Source: Emiliania huxleyi CCMP1516
Taxonomy: Eukaryota > Haptophyta > Isochrysidales > Noelaerhabdaceae
Direction of reading: 5' to 3'
Length of the DNA: 64,000 bases
Assembly: GCF_000372725.1 (NCBI RefSeq)
Contig: NW_005195301.1
Coordinates: 142,647-206,646 of the forward strand
Part shown: positions 21,028 to 32,500 of the stretch, piece by piece
How the letters are laid out: each line of letters opens with the position of its first letter
How positions within the stretch are numbered: position 1 is the first letter of the stretch
Notes under the pieces: model-generated
The model's database searches: none
The model's input: only the letters and a program-made list of their open reading frames with translations
What the model was told of the DNA's origin: nothing
Translations under genes and position numbers: made by a program

Positions 21028-22147
21028 TCACATGCCCGCAAAGCCCTTCTTGTCGCCACCGGCAGCCGCTCGCGTGATCTTCAGCATGTTGAAGCGCACG
21101 GTCTTCGAGATGGGCCTGGGGGTGGGGGTGGGCGCGGGGTGCTCAGCGGGTGTGCAGCTAGCCGATGGTTGGCAGACAAGAGAAAAGGAGGGGGGGGGGG
21201 GGGGGGGGCCAACAAATGGGGGCGGGAAAGGGGGGGCAAAAGGGGGACCGGAACCGGGGGAGCCACCTCCCCCTTTCCTCCTCCTCCAGAACCCGGTGGA
21301 AAACCCCCCCCCCCCCCTTTTTAAACAAAACCCCCAACCCCCCCCGCACCCGCACCCGTTAAACCTCCCTAAGTTGTCCCCCCCCCCCCCCACCCCAAAC
21401 TCCCCCAGCCGCCGGCGGTAGCGGGCGACGTGTCGGGTCGTCGCGGTTTGCGCAGCTGGCGGCGCCCCGACCTCTCTCCCGTCCGCAGCACTGCGGCGGC
21501 CGGCCCGCCTCCACCCTTGGCGCCGGAGATTCGAAGAGGAGAGGGGGGGGGGGGGGGGGAGCGGGTGGTGCGGGGCGCGCGTGCCTGCACTGCCCCGCGA
21601 GGATCTCGTCGCCGACCTTGACACGGAAGGCAGGCGAGACGTGGACCGGCGTGTTCTTGTGCCGCTTCTCAAACCGGTTGTACTTTTTGATGTAATGCAG
21701 GTAGTCCTTGCGGATGATGACGGTGTTCTTCATCTTGGTGGTCTTAATGACTCCCGTGATGAGCTTGCCCCGGATGTTGACCGAGCCCGTCCACGGGCAC
21801 TTCTTGTCAACATACGTCCCCTCAATCGCGGTGCGCGGCGTCTTGATGCCAAGGCCAACAGACTTGTAGTAGCGCGACTCCTTCAGAGTAGTCTTCTTGC
21901 CCAGCACCCGCTTCTTCCCAACGAAGATGTTGTCCTGCTTCTGGAACGCCCGCTGGTTCTGCTCCACCTGCGCCGCGATAGCAGCGCCTGTGCAGCGGGG
22001 AGGCGGCGACGCGATCGGTATGGCGCCTTGAGAGGGAATCCGCTCGAGGCGGGCGGCGGCGGGCGGGGACGTGCTGGGTGGCCCTCGGCCAAGGTAACGG
22101 GTCCCCATCATGTGAGGCGCCGATGCTGGGGCGGCAGCACCTGTCAT
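21028..22147 (-). CDS. RPS11: 40S ribosomal protein uS17 (S11)
   Basis: Exons 22147-22141 (7 nt: ATG ACA G), 21987-21585 and 21115-21028; total 498 nt, in frame, 165 residues (human about 158). Clear eukaryotic uS17: [60 protein letters not shown] and the C-terminal exon [18 protein letters not shown]. It binds 18S rRNA in the small subunit body. The tiny first exon is inferred from phase and from near-repeats AGGTGCTGC/AGGCGCTGC at the intron ends. Intron 2 (21116-21584, GC-AG) is unusually long and full of G and C homopolymer runs, which may also be assembly-prone. Confidence 0.92.
21180..21560. repeat. G/C homopolymer-rich intron body
   Basis: Multiple runs of 8-17 identical G or C bases (near 21188, 21302, 21379 and 21546) inside uS17 intron 2. 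Lengths in such runs are unreliable in draft sequence. Confidence 0.7.
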
Positions 22148-22199
22148 GCTGCTCCGCAGTGCCCCGTGCCGCGCCAACGTTTTTCTTTTCCAGAAAGAA

Positions 22200-23062
22200 A
22201 GAATTTAAGCTTTTTGAGTCTCCGAATGAGATGCTGGATGGTGGACCTGAGCAACAACATGACCTGTAGGCAAATGATCGGAGTGGGAGTCAGAAACGTG
22301 GTCCTTGCGCGAGGGGAGCTCGATAGACTCGAGGGGCCAGGATACGCCGCGAGGAGGACGGAGTTGCGCCGAAAGGCGAAAGAAGCCGCGAGAACAAGGG
22401 ACCGGCAGGCGGCGGCGTCACAGGACGAGGCAGAAGGGAACGACGCGACAGAGGAGGAAATGACAAGGGAGAGAACGACGAGAGTGGGACGACCGCGAGG
22501 TGGCATGAAGGTAGAGCTGTCAAACGTTAACTTTGGGCCTAACAGTTGCACTATTGTTGGCTGAAAATCCTCAACGTTGTTCAAGTGTTCTCCCCAGCCC
22601 AAGCGGTTACTGTTTGTTACTGTTGTTACTGTTGTTCAGTGGTCAGCAAGCAGAAAATGCCAAAAAACCCGGGTAAAACCCGAAAATACCTGGGTTTTTC
22701 CAGGTATTTTCGGGTATTACCCGCACTGGACGCTGGAGATCGTCGTGGGTCACTGCCAGGCCTTCCTTATTGTTGTTCAGCTGGCCTAACGTTAGCTACT
22801 GTTGTTGGGGAGCCCCACTGTTGTTCTGTTGTTACTGTTAACACTAGCAACACTGTTCAGCTCTTAACGTTTGACAGCTCTACATGAAGGTTGCAGCGAG
22901 AATCGGAGAGAGACTGCGAAGAGAGATAGGAAGAGGCAGACTCCCTAGGGTGGGCGACGGCTAGCGCATCACACACCTCTCCTTAAAATCCCTGTGTGGT
23001 GGCGGCGTGCCGTCCTCCCTGCTCCCATCCCTCCCTTGGGTTGTCTGTTTTCTTTCTTTTCT
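22200..23062 (-). mobile_element. Long copy of repeat family A, interrupted by a MITE
   Basis: Reading the minus strand, 23062-22891 plus 22503-22200 matches the plus-strand copy at 57520-58010 almost colinearly (shared ATGCCACCTCGCGGTCGTCC, GCCTTTCGGCGCAACTC, CCTCGCGCAAGGAC). The 22504-22890 interval is absent from the other copy and is the nested MITE plus its target duplication. A short frame beginning MPPRGRPTLVVL occurs in both copies but is not convincingly a protein. Confidence 0.7.
22512..22882. mobile_element. Non-autonomous hAT-like MITE, 371 bp, with 8-bp target-site duplication
   Basis: Terminal inverted repeats of 19 bp: TAGAGCTGTCAAACGTTAA at 22512-22530 and its exact reverse complement at 22864-22882. 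Flanked by CATGAAGG on both sides (22504-22511 and 22883-22890). An 8-bp duplication with TIRs starting TAGAG is the hAT-superfamily pattern. No transposase frame. Inside is a 24-bp-arm near-perfect hairpin (22670-22693 with 22700-22723). The empty site is visible in the related repeat near 57.7 kb. Confidence 0.88.
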
Positions 23063-23212
23063 TTCTGAGATGCTGGATGGAGAGGGGGGACGGCACTGTT
23101 CTTCCTCGATCGATCCTGTACTGTTTGTATTAATGACCCCCCCCCTAATGAATGAACACACCAACCAGTGAGCCTCTCTCTCTCTCTCTCTCCCCCCCCC
23201 CCCCCCCAGTGA

Positions 23213-23250
23213 GGAGGGAGGGCGAGACGATCGAGGGGTCCCGTACCATA
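23213..23250 (-). repeat. Dispersed repeat family B, partial minus-strand copy
   Basis: The reverse complement of this segment matches TGGTACGGGACCCCTCGATC and the following CTCGCCCTCC as found at 52930-52965. Confidence 0.6.
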
Positions 23251-23936
23251 TCGTGATCTGTGATCTGTAAGGGTCCGCCCGCAGGCGCATTTTGTATACC
23301 GACCGAGGCGGTGCCCGGTGCCGAGCGCAGGCAGAGCCCACAGGTCGAACCTTAAGACAGCATTGTAGATCCCTGGGCGGGGGTGGTGGAGAGGGCGGTC
23401 CGTCGGCGCCAAACCACCTCCCACCGAGGCGGGCAGGTTCCACGCGTTCCCGGACCGTCCCGTTGGAGGTAGACCGCTCGTCTTAGCCAATCAGCCTTAA
23501 GCGAGCGGTCTGGCCGTTGGAATGGCCGAGTTTGATGTGGACTTGCGTCCTCGCGTCGATCGTGGTTACACAAATGAGGGCCCTTGGGCAGTTGGGGCCT
23601 GTAGAGAACACAACCACCTCTCCCTTCTCTCTGACTCCCAGTAAGCTAAAAGTACGTCAAGTAGCGTTATCGTGCGGAATGCGACCCTATTCAGTGGCGC
23701 TCAAGTGCTCAACATACACAACAAGGTGTGGCTGTGGGCCGAGAGGATCAGCATTTCTCGTCCGTTTTAGCGTTTTTTCTTGGCCAGGGCCCCAGGCACA
23801 CATGGCATGTATGGCGGCCGGTTTCCCGGTCAACCTCAACGAGACTCGAGAGAGTCTCTCTCAAAGTGGGAGATGGGGGTGCTCTTGCCTTGGCGTTGAT
23901 GAGTATATATCGCAATGTATATGTGGCGCCTGAGCC
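23251..23936. other. Unassigned low-complexity-poor stretch
   Basis: An open frame of 138 codons (plus strand from 23517) exists, but composition, lack of homology and the surrounding repeats do not support a gene. GC is lower than in coding regions. Confidence 0.3.
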
Positions 23937-24205
23937 CTGGTCTGACAGCCTGACAGCAAACCCCGGACAGCGCCTGACAGTGCCCGACAGCCTGACAGCG
24001 CTGACAGCACTTTCTCCGACAGCCTGACACGAGCACGTATCTGACAGCCTGACAGCAGAGTCTGACAGGCGAGGTGCTCCGTCGCTGTCAGGCCCTAACG
24101 TGACAGCTTGACAGCTGCCCGACAGCCCGACAGCACACAGTGGCCTGACAGCAGCGCTGACAGCCCGACAGCCCGACCAGCCCGACAGCAGCACAGACCG
24201 TACAC
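23937..24205 (+). repeat. TGACAG-motif array, block 1
   Basis: Irregular array of CCTGACAGC, CTGACAGC and CCGACAGC units with variable spacers, ending in AGCACAGACCGTACACAGACCGTACACA. It pairs with a second block at 24597-24905 in the same orientation. Confidence 0.8.
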
Positions 24206-24596
24206 AGACCGTACACACAGCCTCTTTCTTGTGCCCCATGAGAGTTGAACAAAACTATTGCATGCAAAACTATCATGTGGTCATGGGATGGTCTCATCAT
24301 GGGTCTCTCTCTGACTCTCAACCCTCCCGCCTCACCTCTGCGGACCCCCCTAGCACCGGCGGCTGTGCTACTACAGATGAAGCTACCAGCTAGCCTTCTG
24401 TGGGGCGCCCTACAGTATCTGTGCCTACGGCGTCTGGGTGGGGGTGGCCGCCGCCGCTTGTGCCGCCGCCGCGGCCTGCGCCTGCGCCGCCATCTGCGCT
24501 CCCCAGGAGACCTACTGTGTGGATCTCTGGTGTGGATCTACGACTCTCACTGGCTGCGGTCTACTCTTGATAGTGTCATAAGTGTGGCTGGTGAGT
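24206..24596. other. Spacer between the two TGACAG arrays
   Basis: About 390 bp. Short frames include Ala/Cys-rich sequence but nothing recognisable. It could be the internal part of an element bounded by the arrays. Confidence 0.3.
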
Positions 24597-24905
24597 GTCA
24601 GAGCCTGACAGCACCCTAGCTGACAGCACCACCTGACAGCACCTGACTCCTGACAGCACCGGCCCAACGTCTGACAGCAGCAGCAGCCTGACAGCTCTGA
24701 CAGCTCCGACAGCGTCTGACAGCAACACCCGACAGCTCCGACAGCACCCGACAGCTACAGATCCCCTCTGATGTCAGACACGCACCCGACAGCACCCGAC
24801 AGCACTGACAGCACCTGACAGCTGGTCTGACAGAGGCACCTGACAGTGCCTGACAGTGCCCGACAGCCCGACAGATCACCTGACAGCACCTGACAGCCTG
24901 ATAGC
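24597..24905 (+). repeat. TGACAG-motif array, block 2
   Basis: Dozens of TGACAGCACC/CCGACAGC units, more regular than block 1, ending shortly before the 3' end of the MFS gene. Confidence 0.8.
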
Positions 24906-24974
24906 CAGGGCTCAGTGTGGCGCATCGCATGTCCATGACCTCCTTCGTATAGACCTTACTGTGGGTGTTAGAAG

Positions 24975-26716
24975 TTAGATTTGTTCGCGTTCGGCAGTAG
25001 TCACGTCACACGCGGCTGATCCCACCGGGACCACTGGCACTGCAGCCTCCCGTAAGGCGATGTGCTCAGCTCGCGCTTGGACGCTTTTGTAGCCGCGCGC
25101 CGCCCTGCCCCGTGACGAGCCGGCCTGCGAAGGGCTTCTCCGGTCGAGCGTCTCGACGCCCATCACGGCGAACCACGCCGCGCTCGCGAGCGCCACCATG
25201 GCGAGGGCGTGCGCCGCGGCGTCGAGCGACGCGTGCTCCGAGAGGAGTCCTGCGACGAGCGGCGCAGAGAGCTTCCCCGCCTGCGGCACCATCTTCCACC
25301 AGCCGAGGAACTTGCTACGCGACGTCTCGTCCTCCGGCGCGAGATCGCTGCCCAGGGCAAAGATGGCGCCGCCCGAGAGGCCGATGCCGACACCCAGCAG
25401 CGCCGCGGCGGCCCACAGCCACGTGATGCTGTGCACCGACGAGAGGAGCAGCAGGGCGGCGCCTGAGCCGGACAGAGAGGGGGGTAATCTCGGCTAATCT
25501 CGGCTAATCTCGCCACAAGGCGGCGCCTGAGCCGGACAGAGAGGCGACGCCCGCCGCCTGGAGGAGGGCGGGAGTGTCCCGGAAGCTTCGGAGGTGTCTC
25601 GGAGGTGTCTCGGAGGTGTCTCGGAGGTGTCTCGGAGGTGTCTCGGAGGTGTCTCGGATCGGAGGTGGAGGTGTCTCGGAGGTGTCTCGGAGGTGTCTCG
25701 GATGCAGGTGTCTTGGAGGTGTCTCGGCGGGATGTGGTTGCCGCTGCCTTGCGGCCGGCGTGGTCGAGCAGGAGGCCGCTCAGAGGCACGAAGAGGAGGT
25801 CGCAGCTGAACGAGAAGGCCGACACCAGGCCGGTGCCCGACAGCTCGAGCCCAAGCGCGGCGCACTTGAGCGGCAGCAGGAAACCGCGCAGCCCGCCGCA
25901 CAGCGCGAGGGCCATCACGGCCGGAGCCGCGCAGAGCACCGGAGGGCGGCACAGCATCGCGCGGACCGACGGTGGCGCCGCCGCCGCCGGACCTGACGGC
26001 CGGGCGGTGCCGGCCGCCGCCGCCGCGCCTCCGCGCGGGAAGAAGAGCCAGAGCAGCGCGAGCGTGGCGGCGTGGACGGCGGCCGCCAGCCAAAACAGCG
26101 ACGGCAAGCCCACCCTGTGGCTAACGGACCCGCCGATCGTCGGGCCGACCACGCCGCCCGCCTTGAGCGTGAAGGCCTGCAGAGCGGATGCCCGGCCGCG
26201 CGCCGGCTTTGGGACGACCGCAGTCAGGAACGTCTGGCGTGAGATCTGGAAGAGGACGTTGCCGACGCCCTGCAGCAGCCGGCTCGCGACGAGCCAGTCA
26301 TAGGACCCCGCCGCTGCACCGACGAGTGCGGCGCAGATGTTCACGCAGACTCCGAGGCCCATGGCTAATCGCAAGCCGAGGCGCGAGGAGACGAGGCCAG
26401 CGGCGGGCGAGAGGCAAAATGTGGCGAGCGACACCATGCTCACGGCGGCGCCGGCTCCCGAGTCGGTGGCGCCGAGCTCGCGCGCGTAGAGAGCGACAAA
26501 CGGGTTGAGCGTCATCTGGCCTGCGGCTCGCAGCAAGCCCGGAGCAAAGTACGGCAGCAGCAGCGGCCGGAGAATGGGCCACAGCGCGGGCGGCTCATCA
26601 TCGTCCGGCGGAGCGTCTGGACACGAGGACGGGTCTGGCATCACAGGCAGCTCGAGCGGGCACGTCTCGAGAGGGGCTGAAGCCGCGGGCAGCATGGGTG
26701 GCCGCAAGCCAACCAT
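24975..26716 (-). CDS. Major facilitator superfamily transporter
   Basis: ATG at 26716, stop at 24975; at least one intron (about 25,735 to 25,470) containing a minisatellite, exact junctions unsettled. The N-terminal ~50 residues are Pro/Asp-rich and cytosolic. Membrane part: QMTLNPFVALYARELGATDSG (helix 1 and following loop), PAAGLVSSRLGLRLAMG (MFS motif A-like GxxSxRxGxR), YDWLVASRLLQGVGNVLFQ (RxxQGxG as in drug/proton antiporter-type MFS), VGPTIGGSVSHRVGLPSLFW (motif C-like). After the intron: VGIGLSGGAIFALGSDLAPE and KFLGWWKMVPQAGKLSAPLV complete the second half. Substrate cannot be named. The C-terminal tail is polar. It is the downstream neighbour of SURF4 on the same strand, with 241 bp between them. 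Confidence 0.82.
25577..25735 (+). repeat. 11-bp minisatellite (TCGGAGGTGTC) inside the MFS intron
   Basis: About a dozen units of TCGGAGGTGTC with small variants fill the intron; the adjacent 25486-25515 has GGCTAATCTC tandem copies. Confidence 0.8.
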
Positions 26717-26957
26717 CCCGGAATGATGTGCGGATTTTTTCGTATTTTCTTTTCTCCCGCTGCATTTTCTCCCTCCTACCTCCTAACCTAACTTCTGCTT
26801 TGACTTGCTCGCCGATAATACTAAATACAAAATAGGGAGAATCCATTCGTGGCATTGCACCCCCGCACGCCTTTCACAGATCTCTATGAACCGAAAATAG
26901 AGGGGGGGCGTTGCGGCGCCGCAGCCGAGCGCCACTGGTGCGAGGCGGCGCGCCCGC

Positions 26958-28403
26958 TCAGTCGGCGCCCTTCGAGGTGATCGACGTGATTGTGATGGAC
27001 TCGGCGTCCGCCTCGTCGACCGAGAACTGGCCGGGCCCGTGCGCGACAAGCTGCAGCAGCGCGCCGACGGTCGAGAGCTGCTGGAAGAAGAAGTAGCGCT
27101 GGTGGTCCGAGTAGAGCCACGCGTCCACCTGCACCGCCACAAGGGGAGGGGGAGGGTGCTGTGGGTCGAGAGGTGCCGGGGGGGAGTGCGTGTGTGCGGT
27201 GGGGGATTGCGAGGGGCCCCGGCCGCCTGCACGTCTTCGTACCCGACCACGAAGTCGAGCTTGAAGGAGTTGGAGGACCACATCGTGATGAACCACGGGT
27301 GCTTGTACAGCGCGGCGCACCCCATCACGAGCGCGAGCCCCATCGCGCACCACCGGGACTTGATGCCCACAATGATCAGGCCCGTGCCTGCGGCAGAGAC
27401 ACGGGGGAGGCGAGTCGAGCCCAGCCCTGGAGGCGCGGAAACGGGAGACGAGCGAGCGCGGCGGCGGCGCGGGTGGGGCGGTGGCCGGAGAGGCGACCGG
27501 CAGGGAGGGCGCACGCGTGTGGCGGGGAGGGGAGGGTCAGAGGGGGGCGGCGGGGCTGCTCGTGCCAGAGACGAGCAGCAGCAGGACGAACAGCGCAAAG
27601 AGAGCGTGGATCGGGTCCTCGTGGTTGATCGGCCCGCCGAGCAGCGCCTGCGCCGCAACCGCGCGCGACGCCGGCCCTCGCTCAGCGCGGCGAGGAGAGG
27701 GCCGACGAGAGAAGGCCGAGAGAGCCGAGGGCCGAGAGAGCTGAGGGTCTCGGGCAGGCAGCTGGGGAGTTGCGGAGGGGTGGGGAGCGGATCTCTCTGG
27801 CGGCGCCTGCACGCGCTCGATGCTCATCTTGACCGAGTAGTAGACGAAGACGGCGCAGAGCATCAGCCGGCCCGCGAAGAGCAGCTGGTTCTTCTCGTTC
27901 GCCTGCGCCTCCTTTTGCTCCGCCGGCGTGCCGAGCACGCCGCCGCCGCCGCTCAGCAGCCGCTCGCGCGTGGCGATGGCGCGCTCCGATGTGAGCAGAA
28001 TGAGCAGGCCGCCGATGATGGTGACCGACTCCAGCAGGAACTCGAGGTTCTTCTGCTGCGCGTACATGAACGGGTGCACGCCCGCCCACGCCACGAGGAC
28101 GAGGCAACCCGCCTGCGGCGCGAGCCGCGTGAGGATGAGCAGCACGCCGATCGTCTGCGTCGCGATGAAGACCGAGGGCATCAGCGACTGCACGGCCGCT
28201 TGCGACCCTGGCGGCAGCGAGACGCCCCACCCCACTGACTTCATCGTCGCCGCCTGCCCCCGGTAGTCGCACATCACGCGCAGCGCGTCGTCCATGAAGG
28301 TTCCGACGATCAGGACGCGCGCGAAGGCCTGCAGCCGCCGGTGGACGTGCTTCAGCGAGACACGCTCGTCGATCGCCTGCAGCACGGTGGCGAGAGCGGC
28401 CAT
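26958..28403 (-). CDS. SURF4: SURF4/Erv29-family ER cargo receptor
   Basis: Four exons on the minus strand: 28403-27807, 27647-27566, 27387-27227, 27128-26958; phases agree and total 336 residues (human 269). The family signature is clear: VLIVGTFMDDALRVMCDY, SVGWGVSLPP, FIATQTIGVLLILTRLAPQAG, HPFMYAQQKNLEFLLESVTI, KHPWFITMWSSNSFKLDF, YSDHQRYFFFQQLSTVGALLQ. Multi-pass membrane protein of the ER-Golgi interface that exports soluble cargo in COPII vesicles. The C-terminus (ITSITSKGAD) lacks the usual dilysine retrieval signal. Donors of introns 1-3 are GC (GCGCCG, GCACGA, GCGGCC); intron 1 is flanked by the 8-bp repeat GCAGGCGC. Confidence 0.93.
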
Positions 28404-28689
28404 GGCCGATCCTCAATCAGCAAGCGAACCGAAGCGCGTTTGGATTTTCTATTTTTTCGTGTGGGGACATTGCGCGCAAGACGGCACACGTTACTGCAAG
28501 GCGGATGAACTGTATGAGTATGTAGCGTGCCCACATCAGCGCGCGGCGTGCCGACGCCTGCATCGACAGGAAAGGGCACCGTGGACTGTCGGCGCGCGGC
28601 ATGTAGCCTTGGCGTGAGTACCACTGCAAGAGTTCCTCGCGGCAGTCGATGACAAACATCTCAAACGTCCGGGCGCCGACTGAGGGAGG

Positions 28690-28865
28690 GTGTAGAGGAT
28701 GTAGAGTGTAGAGCGCTGTAGAGCTGTAGAGATGTAGAGCGCTCTGGAGCGCTGTAGAGCTGTAGAGCTCTACATCCGCCGCGTGACGATGCGGGTGCGT
28801 TGTAGAGCGTTGTAGAGGCGCTCTACAACGTGAAGTCTCTACAACAAACTCTACATCATAAGCGG
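28690..28865 (-). repeat. TGTAGAGC repeat family D, copy 3
   Basis: TGTAGAGC-type motifs in dense array, then CTCTACAACAAACTCTACAT and CATAAGCGGCGAACGAGGCA, the reverse complement of the 14.5 kb copy. Confidence 0.75.
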
Positions 28866-29215
28866 CGAACGAGGCACGGTCGCTCTCCGACATGAGGCGC
28901 GTTGCACTTGCCAGTGCTGCCCTGGCCTTCTGTCTACCCGCCCAATGGGTGGCAGGTGCCTCTGCTGCTGTGGCATGCCTCACGGCTGCGACTGGCCGGC
29001 GCCTCGGCGCGTCAGCTCGGCTCGGCGCAGCGATAGTGGCCAGCGCAACTCACCTGGACTCAACGCTCAGCCAGGAGCTCCCGCACGCGCTGGCGCGAGG
29101 CATGGCGCATGCAACGCGCAGCAATGCTCGCCTCGCCTCGCGCAAATGCGACCGTCCTCGCAGCCGACAGCCCACCGCCTGCTAAAGAAGCACTGCGACG
29201 AATGCGGCACCGGCG

Positions 29216-29366
29216 ACGCATGGCAGGCTGGTCATGACGCAGTTATAGGGTGTTGTGTGCCGTCAGAGTGACTCTCTGTGTGTCAGGGATAGTCAGGGCC
29301 GTCAATCAGAGCTCCAGTAAGCTCGGAGACACCCCACTAGTGCGGCTCGACCTCTTTGAGTCACTG
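29216..29366 (+). repeat. Dispersed repeat family C, copy 2
   Basis: Same orientation as 4849-5007 with a few mismatches (for example TTATAGGG for CATTAGGG, CAATCAGA for CCATCAGA). Confidence 0.8.
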
Positions 29367-29596
29367 CTCTCACTCCCTGGCCTCCCGCGCAACCTCACTC
29401 ACTCAGGAACTAGCGAGGGGGGGCAACTCCGTGCACTGACGGTCGGCCGTCAGAAAACACACGCCTGCGTGGACCGCGTCACACCAATCCTCGCTACCCA
29501 ACGCGGCCAAAGGAAATCGTATCCACCTCGAGACCTCGATACAGTTTCCGAGCCGTCGATTGCGAGCTCTTGGCCGTCCGGCCAGCCGCCGCGACC

Positions 29597-32500
29597 ATGC
29601 TCAAGAGCCTAAAAAAGCAGCTCGGCGGCGGCAAAAAGCAGGCCAAGGCGAAGCCGCCTGCGCCTGCGCCGGCTCCGCTCAACTTGACGCCGGTCGGGCG
29701 CGACACCCAATCGCTGGCGCTGCAGAGCGCTCGAGGCGGCGCCGGTGTGGCGCGGCAAAATGCAAAGACGGCCGGCGTCAAGCCGCTGCGTGTGCCGACC
29801 GAGCCTCGCGGCTACTCGTCTTCGCGTCCGGCGGCGCTTCAGTCGGCTCGCGGCCTGCCGACCGACGGCGCGCTTCCGTCTGCCCGCCAGGTGCCTCGCC
29901 GAGGCAACCTCGGCGCGGTGCCGCCGACTGCCAAGCCAGCTGACCCGGCCGCGCGGGCGGCGGTGACGGAAGACGTTGGCCAGCAGCTCGCGCGCCTCAA
30001 CTTGACCGCGAATCAGGCCTCGAAGCACCGGCGTGTTGCCCCTCCCTGCCCTCCCTCACCACGTTCGCCGCGTGCTTAGGAGCGAGACCTGAGCATCGAG
30101 GGCAAGGAGGCTCTCCTCACGGCTCGCGGGCCTCGCAAGCGGGTCTCCTTTGACGCTGCGGCCGACTCCCGCGTGAAGGAGGTGGACGAGGAGGTTGAGG
30201 TGCTGCGCGAGCTGCGAGCGACCGACGAGAGCGCCGCGCCAAAGCCGATGCCCTTCAAGCTCGACTTCGGGCGCGAGACACTTCCGAGACACTCACCTTT
30301 CGAGACGCTCCCTCCCTCCCTCCGCACCCACCCGCCGCCGGGCTGTGTGGCGCCTCCACTTCCGCATCGCCACGCCGCACCGCCACGACCGACGGCGCGG
30401 CTGCAGCCACGCTAAGTCTGTGCGGGTATGTGCCCAGGCGCGAGCTGCTCGAGCTCGGCCTGAGCGACGCGCAGGCTAGCAAGCTCACCGCGCGCGGCAA
30501 GGAGGCCCTCGCCTCGGCGCGCGGCCTCGCCTCCGCGCGCGGCGAAGCGCCGCTCGCCTCGGCGCGCGGACGGCCCGTCGCAGAGCCGCAGCAACCGCAG
30601 GCCGCTCAAGAGCCGCAGCAGCCGGCGGCGCAGCCCTTCACCATGAGGCCGCTCCAGCTTCCAGGGCAGCCGCCAGCCCAGCAGCCGCTCGGTGTCAAGC
30701 CGCTGCAGCTCGGCGTGGCCAGCTCGTCCGCCAGGCCCGAGCTCGACAGCGCCCGCGAGGACCCGCGCCTCAACCCCGACCTCACGTCGCGCGGCCTTCC
30801 GCCGCCGAGCGCACGTGGCGCTGGAGGGCTTGCTGCGGCCGCCGCCGCCGCCGCCGCCTCCGCTTCCGCCGCTGCCCCCGCCGTGCCGGAGCGAGCCACC
30901 TCTGGCGAACTCAAAGAGGCGGTCGAGCTGGGGAGCGAGCTGCTCGCCCTCGGCCTCACCGCCGACCAGGAGGTCAAGCTGAGCGGTGTGGCGCGGCAGG
31001 CGCTCGTCGCAGCGAGGGTGGGCCGCGCTCGGCGCGCCCGCGCGGCGGCCGGCGGCGGGGCCGGCGCCCCGCCGCCGGCGCCCGTGGCACAGCCCTTCAC
31101 GCTCGACCTGGGGCGCGAGCTCCTCGGTGTCAAGCTGACGGAGGGGCAGGCGACCGAGCTGACGCCGCGCGGCCGGGACGCGCTCATCGCGGCCCGCGTC
31201 CAGCGCGCCCGCGGCCGCGGCGCCGCCGGGAGGCCGCTCGTACTTGGACGGACGGGTGCGCCGGGGCAGCCGACCGTCAAGCCGCTGCAGCTCGGTGTGG
31301 TGAGCTCGAGCGCACGGCCGGATCTCGACAGCGCGCGCGACGACCCGCGCCTCAACCCCGACCTGAGCTACCGCCAGAGCGAGCGCAGGAGCCGGCGCAG
31401 CAGTCAGGAGGTGAGCAGCCGGCGCGAGAGCCTCCGCGAGAGCGTGCGGCAGAGCCAGCGGCGCAGCCATGAGCACGGCGCCGAGACCGAGCGGTGGATG
31501 GAGCTCGGCATCGCCCTCGCGTCGGCGCGCCTCACGCCAGCGGACGAAATGAAGCTCACCGCGCGCGGCCGCGACGCGCTCAACGACGCGCGCGCGCTCG
31601 CCGCCTCCTCGGTGCCGCTCGAGCACTTGCAGGCGGACGACCAGTGGCTCAACTTTGGGTTCGAGCTCGCGTCGGTCGAGATGAGCGAGCCGGAGGAGGC
31701 CGGCCTCAGCTCGTTCGCGCGGGACGCCCTGACGGTCGCGCGCGCGATGCAGGCGCGCGGCGACTACGACGTGCACGGCACCCCCCGCGGCGAGGCGTCG
31801 GTGCCGTCGATGAGGCGCAAGCCGTGGCAGACTGCCAAGCTCGCCGTGGCAATGAACCCGTGGATCGGCTTCGGCGCGGAGCTCGACCGCGCCGCCCTCG
31901 ACGAGCAGGCGGAGCAGACGCTGAGTGCGCCCGGCCGCGACGCGCTCATCGCCGCGCGCGCTCTGCGGGCGCAGGGCGGGCTCGAGCTGGCCGAGGGGAG
32001 CGAGGGCGCTCTGAGCAGCAAGACGCCCTCCCCGTGGATCGCCTTTGGCATGGACCTCGCCACGATTGGCATCGGCGAGTTCGAGGAGGCGGACCTGAGC
32101 GACCGCGGGCGCGACGCGCTGATTGCGGCGCGAGCGATGCGCGCCCGCGACCGAGAGCACCTCGCCGACGCGCTCAGCGCGTCGCACCGGCAGTGGATGA
32201 CGATCGGGCTTGAGCTCGACGCCGCCGGTCTCACCGAGGAGGAGGAGGCGATGCTCTCCACCTTTGGCCGCGACGCGCTCGCCGTGGTGCGCGTGCTGCA
32301 CGCGCGCGACGCGCCCGAGCTGCTCGAGGTGCTGGAGAGCGCCCCCTCCAGCGCGAGCCGCTCCGAGTGGATCAACTTTGGGCTCGCGCTCGTGGAGTCC
32401 GGCCTCACCGAGGAGGAGGAGGACGGGCTCAGCAGCTTCGCGCGCGACGCGATGATCGCCGCCCGCGCTCTGCGCGACCGGGACGAGCTCAGCCTCGAGG

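Larger units (their letters stand above)
28404..29596. other. Divergent intergenic region with repeat families C and D
   Basis: Between the SURF4 start and the fimbrin start (divergent). Repeat D at 28690-28865 and repeat C at 29216-29366 occupy much of it. A 97-codon frame from 28892 with a hydrophobic N-terminus lies between them and was not accepted. Both promoters must lie here. Confidence 0.5.

Noticed and set aside
23517-23933. 138-codon frame in the repeat region
   Set aside because: No domain, overlaps repeat-derived sequence, and no splice or promoter context.
24245-24619. Ala/Cys-rich short frame between TGACAG arrays
   Set aside because: Composition follows GCC repeats; no start context or homology.
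28892-29185. 97-codon frame with a hydrophobic N-terminus
   Set aside because: Resembles a small secreted protein, but it lies between repeats, has biased composition and no homology; not enough support.
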